NCBI GenBank assembly: GCA_946902875.1
Contig: OX336359.1
Coordinates: forward strand, 4,340,001 to 4,404,000
From: Nematopogon swammerdamellus
Lineage: Eukaryota; Arthropoda; Insecta; Lepidoptera; Adelidae
DNA: 64,000 nt
Reading direction: 5' to 3'
Position numbers and translations under genes: made by a program. Below are positions 30,513-35,027 of this stretch, one piece after another. The notes below the pieces were generated by a model. That model did no database searches. It worked only from the letters and a program-made list of their open reading frames with translations, and had not been told where the DNA came from. Each line of letters opens with the position of its first letter. Within the stretch, counting starts at the first letter, position 1.

Positions 30513-33171
30513 CTGTCCGAGGACTGTCTCTCTTGAAACGTTATAGGTAGCCCGTTGACATTTTCACAGAATATGTGTTATTTATTATGGTCGATATAAC
30601 AACAAATAACAAAAAAATAACATACATAACATAACAAAAAAAGTGAAAAAATCACGTGGTCCCCATACAAGAAACTATAAAGTGTATGCGCGCCACCTAC
30701 CGAAAATTGTATGAAGCATTTTAACTAATCCATAGGTGGCGTGAGTGGCGCTGACCATGACATGGCGATACGGAATCCTCGGTGCCCGAACTTGACTCGT
30801 ACTTGGCCGGTTTTTTTATTTGATAGGATATCGGCCATAATAACACATATTTGATGAAAATTTCTTCCGCACGTTCAATTCTCATCATGGATGGATACTT
30901 TTAAACGCTAATTTCTCACTCGCATATTGAGCCATCTAACGCAAGCATAATTCATTTTGAAAGGAGCTTATAAGCTCCTTTGGTCAATGAAATGTTTTTT
31001 CAGGAATAATGAGTATGAGAAAGGCTTATCTATATCTATTATTATTATAGATAAGTGCAATATAAAATATTATAAATTAACGTTCTCTCGCACTCAGCGA
31101 GCGCAAGGTGGAACAATACTCGCTACACCTGAAAGATCTTCAGCTGTACCACGTGGCGGTGGCGGCGGCGACGGCGTCGATCGAATCGGACAGCGCGCAC
31201 GATGTTGACCCGATCGATCTGCAGGAGGAGGTATGCTCGCGCGGCGTTTTTGGACACCTTCACTTTGCCACATAGAACACTGAAAAGACAATTATATATT
31301 TTTTTATAATTTTTTTTTATACATTTTTTATTTTTTATTTATTTTTTATTTTGAATAATGATTGAATTTGTCACACTATAGAAATATAATAGTTGATAAA
31401 AACTACAAGGTCAAGAGATAAATTTAACTAATTTAACTAATACATTGTTGTTGTTGTTGTTGTTGTTGTTTTGGTTTGGGGTTGGCTCTAGGCCTGCAAA
31501 CTAATCCTGCTTGGTTGGGGACTTTCGTGCAAAAACCCCGCAGTGTCCAGCTACCCCAGCCAGCCTATGTCTTCCATGAAAGCCACAAGCCGACCGGGGT
31601 GTCTGCAGGCCGCTTATCCCTTAGTCGCCTTTTACGACATGCACGGGGAGAGATGCAGTGGGACTATTCTTATTAAGTACCGACCCCACACAGTACTAAC
31701 TAATACATTATAAATAATACCTAGTTAAAAATACACGCAGCTTCGCCATAAGTGAGGGTGTATTTGCATGTGTGTGTGTGTGTGAGTGAGAGTTTGTATA
31801 TATTGTATGATCGGAGGTTCCGTCAATGTCAACAGAACAATTTCCCAGCTCTTACTTTTCGCAGTTGATGAACATGCGCATGAGTCTCGTGGAGCTGGTG
31901 CACCAGAACGAAGATCTGATGGAGCAGCTGCGGCTGAAGGAGGCCGCGCTGGAGCAGCAGGAGCGAACGGCGCGCGCGCAGACGAAAGTGATAAAAGTGC
32001 GAGAGGAGCTCATCAACATGCTGCAAAACAAGGAGACGGAACAGAACGAGGAGTTGGTGACGCTACAAAATGATCTCGAAGAGCGTATGAAGATTGTGGA
32101 TGACGTTAGTACGCGAAACACTTTTACGTTCTATCTAAGTAATTTTGTGGCAAATTCTGTAATAGGTCCTTCCTTACCTAAGAGGCGTAACGTGACGAGA
32201 ACTACGTCGATGCACCGCATCGTATAAATACGCTCATTTTGATGTTGTAAAGAATGTATGCTTGCTGCATTCAAAGACTTCTATTGTCCATTACTACGTG
32301 GCGGCAGGCTCAAATTGTAGCCGACTGGGTTCGTACCATCGTACTGGACGGAAGATGGACGCCTTGACTGTGTTTTGGTCTAATCCAGTATAGAAAAAAT
32401 GCAAAGGGAAGTCTTCCGTATGTGGCATCTGCGTAATCGGAGGTGATATCGGCTGGTTTACCATACTGGATTGCATAAAAAAGCCGGCCAAGCGCGAGCC
32501 TAACTCGCGCACTGAGGGTTCCGTATCGCCATGTCATGGCGATGGCGTGTTATGAAATGCTTCATATTAGTTAAATGTCATGATTAATTAAAATGCTTCA
32601 TAATCTATTCCGTAGATGGCGCGCGCTTACACTTTTTGGTTTCTTCTATGGGAACCCCCGTGAATTTTTGACTTTTTGTTATTTTTATTGTTGTTATATC
32701 GACCATAATAACTATAACACATATTCTGTGAAAACAACGGGCTACCTATTACGGTTCAAGAGATGCAAGAGACACAGCCCTCGGGACAGACGGACGGGCT
32801 GACAGACAGACAGACAGACGCGTAGGCCGTAGTAATAGGGTCCCGTATACGGAACCCTAAAAAAGCCTATTTCCCAAATAATTTCGTTTTTATAGTGGGT
32901 TGAAGGTTTCATTGGTGTAATGAAATCGCAACTGAAAGTCAAATTACAGGCAAACGAGCAGATCGCGGCCAAAGCGAAGGAGATTCAGGAGTTGTTCTCG
33001 TCGGTGGAGAGCAAGCAGCAAGAGATCCACCGGCGGGAGAAGATCATCCGCGCGCTGGAGGAGCAGCTGCGGCGCGCGCAGGCGCAACGCACGCGGCAGG
33101 AGGAGAAGATCGCAGCGCTCGAGCACGAGCTGGTTGAGAGCGGGGCGAGACGTCGCCCGCAGGACAAGTAA
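579..33171 (+). CDS. Whole coiled-coil protein gene, 17 exons, 891 aa
   Basis: The CDS joins 579-615, 3813-3973, 7556-7708, 8812-8911, 9950-10101, 12954-13122, 13888-14021, 14936-15066, 17643-17802, 19711-19893, 20253-20368, 22402-22637, 24295-24470, 30288-30406, 31098-31230, 31865-32104 and 32896-33171. All acceptors are AG, all donors GT except the GC of intron 10, and all phases match with no internal stop. Residues 1-117 are basic and Ser/Pro rich, with S-P-x-K/R-like sites at S31, S37, S46, S95 and S108. Residues about 118-200 are acidic. From about residue 205 to the end the protein is mostly Glu/Lys/Leu/Gln heptad-like sequence, with six prolines at 388-393. No signal peptide or membrane segment is visible. 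This suggests a cytoplasmic or nuclear coiled-coil protein, possibly cytoskeletal and cell-cycle regulated (inference). I do not recognise the family. An in-frame TAA at 513-515 precedes the ATG. Confidence 0.82.
735..842. other. CpG-rich patch in intron 1
   Basis: About 108 bases are strongly G+C and CpG rich, with repeated CTAG and CGGCC motifs, in otherwise AT-rich intron. It could be a CpG-rich regulatory patch; there is no coding potential. Confidence 0.35.
941..1001 (+). repeat. tRNA-like sequence, not a good tRNA gene
   Basis: The outer seven bases pair (GTGCCCG/CGGGCAC). TAGTATAGTGGTA resembles an A box and GGGTTCAAATCCC a B box. The T-stem and acceptor overlap by two bases and no 5-bp anticodon stem forms. 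This fits a degenerate tRNA or a SINE head better than a working tRNA. Confidence 0.4.
1002..1480. other. AT-rich intron, nothing recognised
   Basis: No coding exon, splice pair or repeat terminus could be supported. It may be the body of a SINE headed by the tRNA-like sequence just upstream. Confidence 0.4.
1481..1615. repeat. Inverted repeat, about 53-bp arms
   Basis: Arms 1481-1533 and 1562-1615 are near-perfect reverse complements, separated by about 28 bp holding ATGATGATGG. It could be a small palindromic MITE. Confidence 0.75.
2346..2847. mobile_element. TIR element, about 502 bp
   Basis: Left end 2346-2398 and right end 2794-2847 are inverted copies of about 53 bp, beginning ATATATAAGGTC and containing GTACGCTAAGGGGGG. 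The interior is AT-rich and non-coding. The palindromic TATATA end hides the exact target site. Confidence 0.75.
2935..3435. other. GC-rich block with a hairpin
   Basis: A CpG-rich block lies in AT-rich intron 1. Arms 3281-3312 and 3400-3435 form an inverted repeat around GATCTCGGCGTGTCG. The open frames here look like a by-product of GC content; no splice signals support an exon. Confidence 0.5.
3813..3973 (+). CDS. Exon 2, Ser/Pro-rich basic segment
   Basis: A T-rich tract and CAG precede it and GAG|GTAGGT follows. It encodes residues 13-66, rich in Ser, Thr, Pro, Arg and Lys. It contains S31-P-P-T-K, S37-P-A-R and S46-P-S-R, which fit proline-directed kinase sites. An RTE LINE tail begins about 15 bp after the donor. 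Confidence 0.85.
3988..4097 (-). mobile_element. RTE-type LINE 3' end
   Basis: (ATC)n is followed by AGCCTGTATCGGTCCAC and the sequence reading CTGGACATAGGCCTC. It matches 5135-5285 and, in reverse, the end of the RTE fragment at 13865. It inserted just past the exon 2 donor. Confidence 0.75.
4500..4850 (+). pseudogene. LINE reverse transcriptase C-terminal remnant
   Basis: The frame at 4600-4845 contains YKAQVRPVMEYCSHLWEGSP and then LDSIHRRAIRLIG, the conserved block near the end of Jockey-like reverse transcriptases. Upstream sequence continues the match but is broken by stops. It is a dead 5'-truncated copy in intron 2. Confidence 0.8.
4975..5130 (+). mobile_element. LINE 3' end, repeated at 36818
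   Basis: It contains TTCGCCTGCATGTACTTCTC and TTGGTGTTCAATAAAGAA and matches 36818-36965 in reverse complement. AATAAA and flanking (ATAC)n are typical of a retrotransposon 3' end. The clade is uncertain. Confidence 0.6.
5135..5285 (-). mobile_element. RTE-type LINE 3' end
   Basis: Same tail as 3988-4097 with a longer (ATC)n start, extending into GGCTACCTTTTTTAGGTCA. On the minus strand it is the end of an RTE ORF and 3' UTR. Confidence 0.75.
5575..6185 (+). mobile_element. Helitron-like element E with nested insert
   Basis: It starts near ATACTAATAA and ends GCGAGCGAAGCCGC...AAGCTAGT, a GC-rich hairpin followed by CTAG, as expected of a Helitron 3' end. About 225 bp at 5640-5865, with CCCGCGGCTCCGCCC and (GACA)n, is a second element inserted near its start. 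Confidence 0.7.
6453..6806 (-). mobile_element. Element D, reverse
   Basis: From the right it reads AACCGGCCAAGTGCGAGTCG and ends with (GACA)n and a CGTATACG-containing terminus. The (CTGT)n run at about 6506-6573 is its internal microsatellite. Confidence 0.75.
6855..7459 (+). mobile_element. SINE-B split by a SINE insertion
   Basis: The body at 6855-7062 and tail at 7384-7459 are parts of one SINE-B. The break lies in CTCGGAGGTGATATTGGC, and AGGT is present on both sides of the insert. Confidence 0.75.
7065..7383 (+). mobile_element. C-head/SINE-A chimera
   Basis: The first about 85 bp match the start of element C (GTGTGGGG to GGCGACTAAGGGATA). The rest is SINE-A body and tail without the tRNA/5S head, ending in a poly-A. 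It sits inside SINE-B. Confidence 0.75.
7556..7708 (+). CDS. Exon 3
   Basis: A pyrimidine-rich tract and ATAG precede it and TAT|GTAAGA follows. It is 153 nt, phase 0 at both ends, and encodes residues 67-117 with S95-P-K and S108-P-G-R-K. It is too short and ATG-poor for a simple ORF scan to show. It fits the phase between exons 2 and 4, and being phase 0/0 it could be skipped without a frameshift. Confidence 0.8.
7735..8145 (-). mobile_element. Element C, reverse, split by a LINE tail
   Basis: Fragments 7735-7784 and 8067-8145 are contiguous in other C copies (ATCCCGAC to GTAAGCAGAGTAATCGGTG). The interruption is the LINE 3' end at 7785-8066, with AAGC on both sides. Confidence 0.7.
7785..8066 (+). 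mobile_element. Jockey-like LINE 3' end
   Basis: It encodes [21 protein letters not shown] sequence and [17 protein letters not shown], the end of a Jockey-type reverse transcriptase. A stop, a short 3' UTR and an A-run follow. It matches 45390-45665. Confidence 0.8.
8150..8472 (+). mobile_element. Element C, forward, rearranged
   Basis: It contains GGCGACTACGGGATAAGGAC and ends at CAGCGTGTGTATGC, as in other C copies. The head is replaced by a duplicated internal part. With the reverse fragment just upstream it forms a hairpin. Confidence 0.65.
8473..8811. other. End of intron 3, nothing recognised
   Basis: No exon signal or repeat terminus was seen apart from the exon 4 acceptor at 8810-8811. 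Confidence 0.4.
8812..8911 (+). CDS. Exon 4, acidic segment
   Basis: TTTTCCTAG precedes it and TTTG|GTAAGT follows. It encodes residues 118-150, dominated by Glu and Asp. It ends one base into a codon completed as Asp by exon 5. Confidence 0.88.
8942..9721 (+). mobile_element. SINE-A, forward, interrupted
   Basis: The head starts GTCAGCCTCGATAGCTCAG and includes AAGCAACGCTGGG (5S-like) and GAGGTTCGGATTCC (B box). The body stops near 9190 and resumes near 9585, ending in AGTACCCATAAAA. The gap holds a reverse copy of the same SINE. Confidence 0.8.
9192..9573 (-). mobile_element. SINE-A, reverse, inserted in SINE-A
   Basis: A full reverse copy runs from a T-run to GAGGCTGAC. It carries the 5S-like TTGGATGGGTGACC and the tRNA-like A box in reverse complement. 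With the host copy it makes a long hairpin in intron 4. Confidence 0.8.
9950..10101 (+). CDS. Exon 5
   Basis: ATTTATAG precedes it and CAA|GTCAGT follows. It encodes residues 151-201. The second half (LSLFHQMKKELDLKQ) begins the helical part. The donor is not optimal but keeps phase with exon 6. Confidence 0.85.
10205..10413 (+). mobile_element. Diverged SINE-B relic
   Basis: CATCGTACTAGGTCTAAGAT, GCCGCATAGCAGCC and GATATTGGCTGATCGG align with the SINE-B body and tail, with many differences. It lies about 100 bp after exon 5. Confidence 0.6.
10851..11520 (-). repeat. Dispersed repeat shared with 62600-63063
   Basis: The reverse complement aligns over hundreds of bases with 62600-63063, including TTTACGAGAAATAAGC and AGCTAGAATATTTATC. 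One end is a hairpin built on CACCTGGTG/CACCTGGCG. Family unknown. Confidence 0.6.
11521..12953. other. Rest of intron 5, mostly unassigned
   Basis: AT-rich, with a CpG-rich stretch near 12180-12305. ACACCCTGTATA at 12879-12890 resembles a TIR end also seen at 20194 and 24492. A minus-strand ATG-GAC-CG|GTAAGT near 11735-11745 looks like a tiny first exon of a mobile-element gene, but nothing supports it further. Confidence 0.3.
12954..13122 (+). CDS. Exon 6
   Basis: ACCACAG precedes it and CCTG|GTATTT follows. It encodes residues 202-257, with a Gly/Glu-rich linker in the middle and a Pro-rich end. Intron 5, upstream, is about 2.85 kb of repeat-derived sequence. Confidence 0.87.
13255..13305. 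repeat. (CACATA)n microsatellite
   Basis: About eight imperfect copies of CACATA lie in intron 6. Confidence 0.8.
13400..13865 (+). pseudogene. RTE-type LINE remnant
   Basis: It encodes VSMLEYLYKASMKVGLKMN and DKTKVTA, typical of the RTE reverse transcriptase region after the catalytic motif. The 3' end reads FWRAMGEACVQHWTD and continues into the CCGATACGGGTTGCTGATGA tail. Stops and frameshifts make it dead. Confidence 0.75.
13888..14021 (+). CDS. Exon 7
   Basis: GTTTGCAG precedes it and CAG|GTAAGA follows. It encodes residues 258-302, a helical segment with three Cys. It begins about 22 bp after an RTE LINE remnant. Confidence 0.88.
14070..14216 (+). other. Coding-like patch of unknown origin
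   Basis: GC-richer than its intron. One frame reads DERCADAAHIWLQKATATDF before a stop, another is open for about 50 codons. A CACAG precedes it but no good donor follows. It is more likely a transposon remnant than an exon. Confidence 0.25.
14250..14586 (-). mobile_element. SINE-A, reverse
   Basis: It runs from TTTTTATGGAAACTGACAC to GAGCTACCGAAACTGAC. It is diverged and has lost part of the tail. A further head fragment at 14897-14918 lies next to the exon 8 acceptor. Confidence 0.7.
14936..15066 (+). CDS. Exon 8
   Basis: CTCCCGACAG precedes it and CCAA|GTGAGT follows. It encodes residues 303-345, a charged helical segment. A SINE-A head fragment ends about 17 bp upstream of the acceptor. 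Confidence 0.88.
15369..15717 (+). mobile_element. Helitron-like element E
   Basis: A short copy from ATACTAATAATAAATCTG to GCGAAGCCGCGGACAAAAGC and TAGT. It has the CCGAATTCGATTAAACTTAG internal block. No coding capacity. Confidence 0.75.
15790..16316 (-). pseudogene. LINE ORF2 C-terminal remnant
   Basis: On the minus strand it reads LLRVHRAKLRIVIGMLTGQC, then CRACLQADETSTYVLLECQE and LLEELGWLE. This is the Cys-rich tail after the reverse transcriptase/RNase H part of I- or R1-like LINEs. Later stops show it is dead. Confidence 0.75.
16324..16925 (-). pseudogene. Jockey-like LINE RT C-terminal remnant
   Basis: The minus strand encodes SCLEYCSHLWDGSAKYQLAP and RRAVRLVGDPAVT, then HRTGEMWNALPAHLFPPKYC and FFKRGVKRLLSG. 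This is the conserved end of a Jockey-type reverse transcriptase with one or more frame breaks. A 3' UTR piece repeats at 29935 and 36475. Confidence 0.85.
17047..17338 (-). mobile_element. SINE-B, reverse, inside a LINE tail
   Basis: T-run, TATGTAATCCGGTATGGG and the full body up to the GCAGCAGGTGTAGGTATGC block. It separates LINE 3' UTR (GCCGGCCTGACAG) from LINE coding sequence at 17345. The tRNA head is missing. Confidence 0.8.
17345..17560 (-). pseudogene. Second Jockey-like LINE RT end
   Basis: The minus strand reads FFYRTGKLCNALPAHIFPPK and FKRGVNGHLYV, homologous to the remnant at 16324-16925 but a separate copy. It lies just before exon 9. Confidence 0.75.
17643..17802 (+). CDS. Exon 9 with poly-proline
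   Basis: TAACGGCAG precedes it and GAG|GTGACA follows. It encodes residues 346-399: a coiled-coil run, then Gln-Gln and six prolines (388-393), a likely break in the helix. A TIR element begins 12 bp after the donor. Confidence 0.87.
17815..18230. mobile_element. TIR element (MITE), 416 bp, TA target site
   Basis: Ends AGGTGTTTCGTTAGT and its reverse complement are flanked by TA (17813-17814, 18231-18232). The inverted similarity continues for about 80 bp. The left TIR holds an 18-base G run where the right has GGGAGGG on the same strand. A Tc1/mariner relation is suggested by the TA site. Confidence 0.8.
18251..18566 (-). mobile_element. TIR element with THAP-like first exon, copy 1
   Basis: Ends CCTAGAACGATAAAAAGGGT and its inverse are flanked by ACATGA (18245-18250, 18567-18572). 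The minus strand holds a 77-nt exon (18345-18421) from ATG to CG|GTAAGT. It reads MPACSVFTCKN, then KFSVHNSGISYHR. A Met-Pro-x-Cys start with a second Cys and a later YHR resembles the start of THAP zinc fingers of P-element-like transposases. No further exons are present. Confidence 0.75.
18576..18861 (+). mobile_element. C-head/SINE-A chimera
   Basis: It starts TACCGTGTGGGGCCCGG, then GGCGACTAAGG-like sequence, then SINE-A body and tail with an internal deletion, ending GTGTCCGTATACGAAAA. Confidence 0.7.
18862..19697 (+). mobile_element. Element D split by SINE-B
   Basis: The left part runs from ACCGACCAAGTGCGAGTCG to AACGGGCTACC (about 19176). The right part resumes at CTATTACGGTTCAAGAG (about 19593) and ends CGGAACCATAAAAAC. 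It ends 14 bp before exon 10. Confidence 0.75.
19182..19592 (-). mobile_element. SINE-B, reverse, full length
   Basis: From T-run and TATGTAATCCGG to the tRNA-like head in reverse (GGATTCGACCC B box, CCACTCGGCCACC A box). About 411 bp, comparable to the forward copy at 41526. Confidence 0.8.
19711..19893 (+). CDS. Exon 10, followed by a GC donor
   Basis: TTTCGCGCAG precedes it. The exon encodes residues 400-460, clear heptad sequence, and ends at CAG|GCGAGT. The only nearby GT would put the next exon out of frame, so the GC-AG donor is preferred. Element D ends about 14 bp before the acceptor. Confidence 0.85.
19925..20040. repeat. GC-rich hairpin in intron 10
   Basis: GCGGGGCGCGGGC near 19931 and its inverse near 20010-20036 form arms of about 26 bp. 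It lies in the short GC-AG intron. Confidence 0.55.
20253..20368 (+). CDS. Exon 11
   Basis: TTCTTGGACAG precedes it and CACAG|GTAGGT follows. It encodes residues 461-498, ending ALEH plus two bases of Arg. Its 3' end and donor are the apparent source of the minisatellite that fills intron 11. Confidence 0.88.
20369..21935 (+). repeat. Minisatellite derived from the exon 11 donor
   Basis: About ten units of about 142 bp fill most of intron 11. Units end GAGCGAGCTTTGGAGCACAG, against GCGATGCTTTGGAGCACAG at the exon end. Seven of nine complete junctions keep a following GT, one has GA and one GC. Each translates as LERALEH before the junction, like VKRDALEH in the exon. A LINE fragment interrupts the first unit (about 20535-20720). 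Confidence 0.85.
22041..22375 (+). mobile_element. Element C, full length with target duplication
   Basis: It runs from TACCGTGTGGGG to (ATGT)n. Flanks TAGTATATATACT (22028-22040) and TAGTGTATATACT (22376-22388) form a 13-bp duplication with one mismatch. The 335-bp length agrees with 337 bp at 60883. The right duplication lies in the polypyrimidine region of exon 12. Confidence 0.85.
22402..22637 (+). CDS. Exon 12
   Basis: TTTTTTGAACGCAG precedes it and CCCG|GTATGT follows. It encodes residues 499-577, a long amphipathic coiled coil. The target-site duplication of an element C copy ends 14 bp before the exon. Confidence 0.9.
22683..23047 (+). mobile_element. C-head/SINE-A body with a LINE tail
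   Basis: C head, then SINE-A body to GCCGGCACGACCGAAGG. Instead of the usual SINE-A tail it then has the 3' tail of the Jockey-like LINE (GTTTCGCGAG to CACATGTTGGTTTGCATAAA). Confidence 0.75.
23173..23675. repeat. Long inverted repeat with nested palindromes
   Basis: Outer arms 23173-23262 and about 23590-23675 share CTTCAGGACCTGCGGGAG and CTGGAGCCGACGTCTGG. The left arm runs into a second hairpin built on TACCAGACGTCAAAA. The 300-bp interior is not recognised. Confidence 0.75.
23690..24290. other. Part of intron 12, nothing recognised
   Basis: AT-rich sequence with no repeat terminus or exon beyond the exon 13 acceptor at 24293-24294. Confidence 0.4.
24295..24470 (+). CDS. Exon 13
   Basis: TGTTCGTAG precedes it and CAT|GTAACG follows. 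It encodes residues 578-636, charged coiled coil. A fold-back element begins about 20 bp past the donor. Confidence 0.85.
25482..25975 (+). pseudogene. Transposon-like protein remnant, left arm
   Basis: Two frames separated by a break: CVKCVSALQDNP to LYPWYYMSS, then HKLLVHGTDIIEHF to FSPGAIELLVSL. Similar sequences with YPWYYM and EEASEARNKDFRKYR are, from memory, common in arthropod repeat-encoded proteins; I cannot name the superfamily. The frame break shows it is dead. Confidence 0.6.
26600..27090 (-). pseudogene. Transposon-like protein remnant, right arm
   Basis: The minus-strand counterpart of 25482-25975, with about 10% residue differences. It continues through YMPSSVHKLLVHETDI without the break seen on the left but loses frame later. 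A third partial copy of the C-terminal part lies at 26440-26545. Confidence 0.6.
28190..28765. other. Intron 13 stretch, nothing recognised
   Basis: AT-rich sequence with no exon or known terminus. AAGAGTGGCGG occurs near 28431 and its inverse near 28199, a weak inverted pair. Confidence 0.35.
28766..29150 (-). mobile_element. SINE-A reverse abutting an element C 3' end
   Basis: 28766-29062 is SINE-A in reverse, lacking its tail, ending GAGCTACCGAGGCTGAC. From 29063 a forward element C 3' part follows, with GCACAACACCGATTACTC and CAGCGTGTG. Confidence 0.7.
29230..29625 (+). pseudogene. Degenerate LINE 3' end
   Basis: HNYSTRHKDTI is recognisable (the block near the end of many LINE reverse transcriptases), then stops. 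A 3' UTR follows, ending GCTAATAAATAGATTTGATT. AATAAA fits a retrotransposon end. Confidence 0.65.
29935..29995 (-). mobile_element. LINE 3' UTR fragment
   Basis: A T-run and GCGCGACATGTGGCTCCGGG match the 3' UTR of the LINE at 16930-16985. Confidence 0.5.
30288..30406 (+). CDS. Exon 14
   Basis: AAAATTTCAG precedes it and CTAAA|GTGAGC follows. It encodes residues 637-675, coiled coil. Intron 13, upstream, is the longest of the gene (5.8 kb). Confidence 0.86.
30437..30820 (-). mobile_element. Element D, reverse
   Basis: GTTTCCGTATCCG and (CTGT)n at one end and ACTTGGCCGGTTTTTTTA at the other, with TATGCGCGCCACCTACCG inside. It follows exon 14 by about 30 bp. Confidence 0.8.
31098..31230 (+). 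CDS. Exon 15
   Basis: CTCGCACTCAG precedes it and GAGGAG|GTATGC follows. It encodes residues 676-720: a helical start, an Ala/Val-rich stretch, then acidic sequence. Confidence 0.88.
31446..31693 (-). mobile_element. Element C-like head with (TTG)n tail
   Basis: The right end is the C head in reverse (GTCGCCTTTTACGACATGC to CCGACCCCACACAGTAC). The left part, with CAAACTAATCCTGCTTGG, is different and ends in (TTG)n. It looks like another retroposon using the same 5' module. Confidence 0.65.
31865..32104 (+). CDS. Exon 16
   Basis: CTTTTCGCAG precedes it and GATGAC|GTTAGT follows. It is 80 codons in phase 0/0 and encodes residues 721-800, the best heptad pattern of the protein, with many Glu, Gln and Leu. 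Confidence 0.9.
32298..32482 (+). mobile_element. Diverged SINE-B
   Basis: It contains GTAGCCGACTGGGTTCG and GGAGGTGATATCGGCTGG and ends TGGATTGCATAAAAAA. It abuts element D. Confidence 0.65.
32483..32871 (+). mobile_element. Element D, forward
   Basis: GCCGGCCAAGCGCGAGCC at the start, GGGTTCCGTATCGCC, (GACA)n, and CGTATACGGAACCCTAAAAA at the end. It ends about 25 bp before exon 17, so it borders the branch-point region. Confidence 0.8.
32896..33171 (+). CDS. Exon 17 (last, with stop)
   Basis: TTCGTTTTTATAG precedes it. It encodes residues 801-891 and TAA. A second possible acceptor at 32947-32949 would give a shorter exon in the same frame. The stop overlaps a possible donor (CAA|GTAATT). 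Splicing to the TTTCAG before 34860 would replace the last residue with a five-residue tail. Element D lies about 25 bp upstream and a satellite starts about 15 bp after the stop. Confidence 0.84.
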   Translation, partial: WVEGFIGVMKSQLKVKLQANEQIAAKAKEIQELFSSVESKQQEIHRREKIIRALEEQLRRAQAQRTRQEEKIAALEHELVESGARRRPQDK

Positions 33172-33185
33172 TTATAATATCTCAC

Positions 33186-34525
33186 TATCTACTTACTTGT
33201 CCCCTTTCCACGCACATTTATTAATACTTCCTTTCGCCATCTAGGGACGTTTGGTAGTTTGTATGGCTCTTGATTCGTGTCTTCTTTACTGGGGGACCAG
33301 GGTTACTCACAATATTCTGCAGCATTCACACACATTTATTACTTCTTTCTGTCGGCCTCTAGGGATGTTCGACAGTTTGTAGGGTTCTTGATTCGTGTCT
33401 TGTTAAGTGGGAAACCAGTGTCCCTCACAATTCTTCTGCAGCATCTACTCCACGCACACTACTTTCTGTCGCCGTCTAGGGGCGTTTGGTAGTTTTTATG
33501 GCTCTTGATTCGTGTCTTCTTTACTGGGGGACCAGGGTTACTCACAATATTCTGCAGCATTCACACACATTTATTACTTCTTTCTGTCGGCCTCTAGGGA
33601 TGTTCGACAGTTTGTAGGGTTCTTGATTCGTGTCTTGTTAAGTGGGAAACCAGTGTCCCTCACAATTCTTCTGCAGCATCTACTCCACGCACACTACTTT
33701 CTGTCGCCGTCTAGGGGCGTTTGGTAGTTTTTATGGCTCTTGATTCGTGTCTTGTTTAGTGGGGAACCAGTGTCTCTCACAATTCTTCTGCAGCATCTAC
33801 TCCACGCACATATATTACTACTTTCTGTCGCCATCTAGGGGGTTTTGTAGTTTGTATGGCTCTTGATTGGTGTCTTGTTTAGTGGGGGACCAAGGTCACT
33901 CACAATTCTTCTGCAGCATCTAGTTCACGCACACTACTTTCTGTCACCATCTAGGGGCGTTTGGTAGTTTATAAGGCTCTTGATTCGTGTCTTGTTTATT
34001 GGAGAACTAGTGTCCCTCACAATTCATCTCCAGCATCTACTCTACGCACATTTACTACTTCTTTCTGTCGCCATCTAGGGACGTTTGGTAGTTTGTATGG
34101 CTCTTGATTCGTGTCTTCTTTAGTGGGGGACAAAGGTCACTCACAATTCTTCTGCAGCATTTACTCTACGCACACTAGTTTCTGTCGCCATCTAGGGGCG
34201 TTTGGTAGTTTGTATGGCTTTTGATTCGTATCTTGTTAAGTGGGAAACCAGTGTCCCTCACAATTCTTCTGCAGCATCTACTCCACGCACATTTATTACT
34301 TCTTTCTGTCGCCATCTAGGGACGTTTGGTAGTTTGTATGGCTCTTGATTCGTGTCTTGTTTAGTGGGGGACCAAGGTCACTCACAATTCTTCTGCAGCG
34401 TCTATTTCACGCACACTACTTTCTGTCACCATCTCGGGGCGTTTTGTAGTTTGTATGGCTCTTGATTCGTGTCTTGTTTAGTGGGGAACCAGTGTCCCTC
34501 ACAATTCTTTTGCAGCATCTACTTG
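33186..34525. repeat. 118-bp satellite array after the stop codon
   Basis: Eleven copies of about 118 bp share GGCTCTTGATTCGTGTCTTG, CTCACAATTCTTCTGCAGC and CTTTCTGTCGCCATCTAGGG. A 235-bp dimer is duplicated with little or no change (33263-33497, 33498-33732). It starts about 15 bp past the gene's TAA and may lie in the 3' UTR. Confidence 0.9.
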
Positions 34526-35027
34526 TGCTGTGTTGTCTTGGGGTAACTTGTAGCATCTCAGTTTCCGTTCAGAGATTGCAGTGCCCATGAGATGACGAGC
34601 CAGGATGTTGGATTATTTGACTCTTATAATACTTATTCTGAGCCAGGATTTCATCATTAACAGTTGGGGCATTCACGTCTTGGTGCAGTAGCTCATTGGT
34701 GACAAGCCAAGTAGCATCTGTTATACCTATACATAATATTATTAATTTAGCATATAGCTATTTATCTTTTAACTTTACTGTTTCACCATCTCACACTCAC
34801 AACCCTCTTGTCATCTTCGTAATATGAGTTGCTCAATAAATATTATTTTTGTTTCAGAAAATTCCTCTTCTTCTGAAAACACCTTGGTTACACCATAAAA
34901 TTAATATTTAGGATCTTTTTATTGTCATTTGTCTACATGTGTTCGAAAGTGGGTGTTGAAAATGTTGAGTTAATATAGATGCAGTTGTTTTTGTGAAAAA
35001 CTGAATTGTTATTTTTATTTCGTAATT
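34526..35027. other. Possible 3' end region of the gene
   Basis: Non-repetitive, AT-rich. AATAAA occurs at 34835-34840, followed by TTTGTTTCAG, which could be an acceptor. It may hold the poly-A site, but this is not decided by sequence. Confidence 0.3.

Noticed and set aside
31829..32121. Minus-strand Ser/Cys-rich and Leu/His-rich frames
   Set aside because: Antisense shadows of exon 16.
33277..33727. Two identical 71-codon frames suggesting a duplicated gene
   Set aside because: Both are satellite units; the identity reflects the 235-bp dimer duplication.
34860..34910. Alternative last exon after TTTGTTTCAG
   Set aside because: Splicing CAA|GTAATT to it would add only five residues before a stop. 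It would also remove the satellite as an intron. The unspliced TAA is simpler; kept only as a possibility in exon 17.
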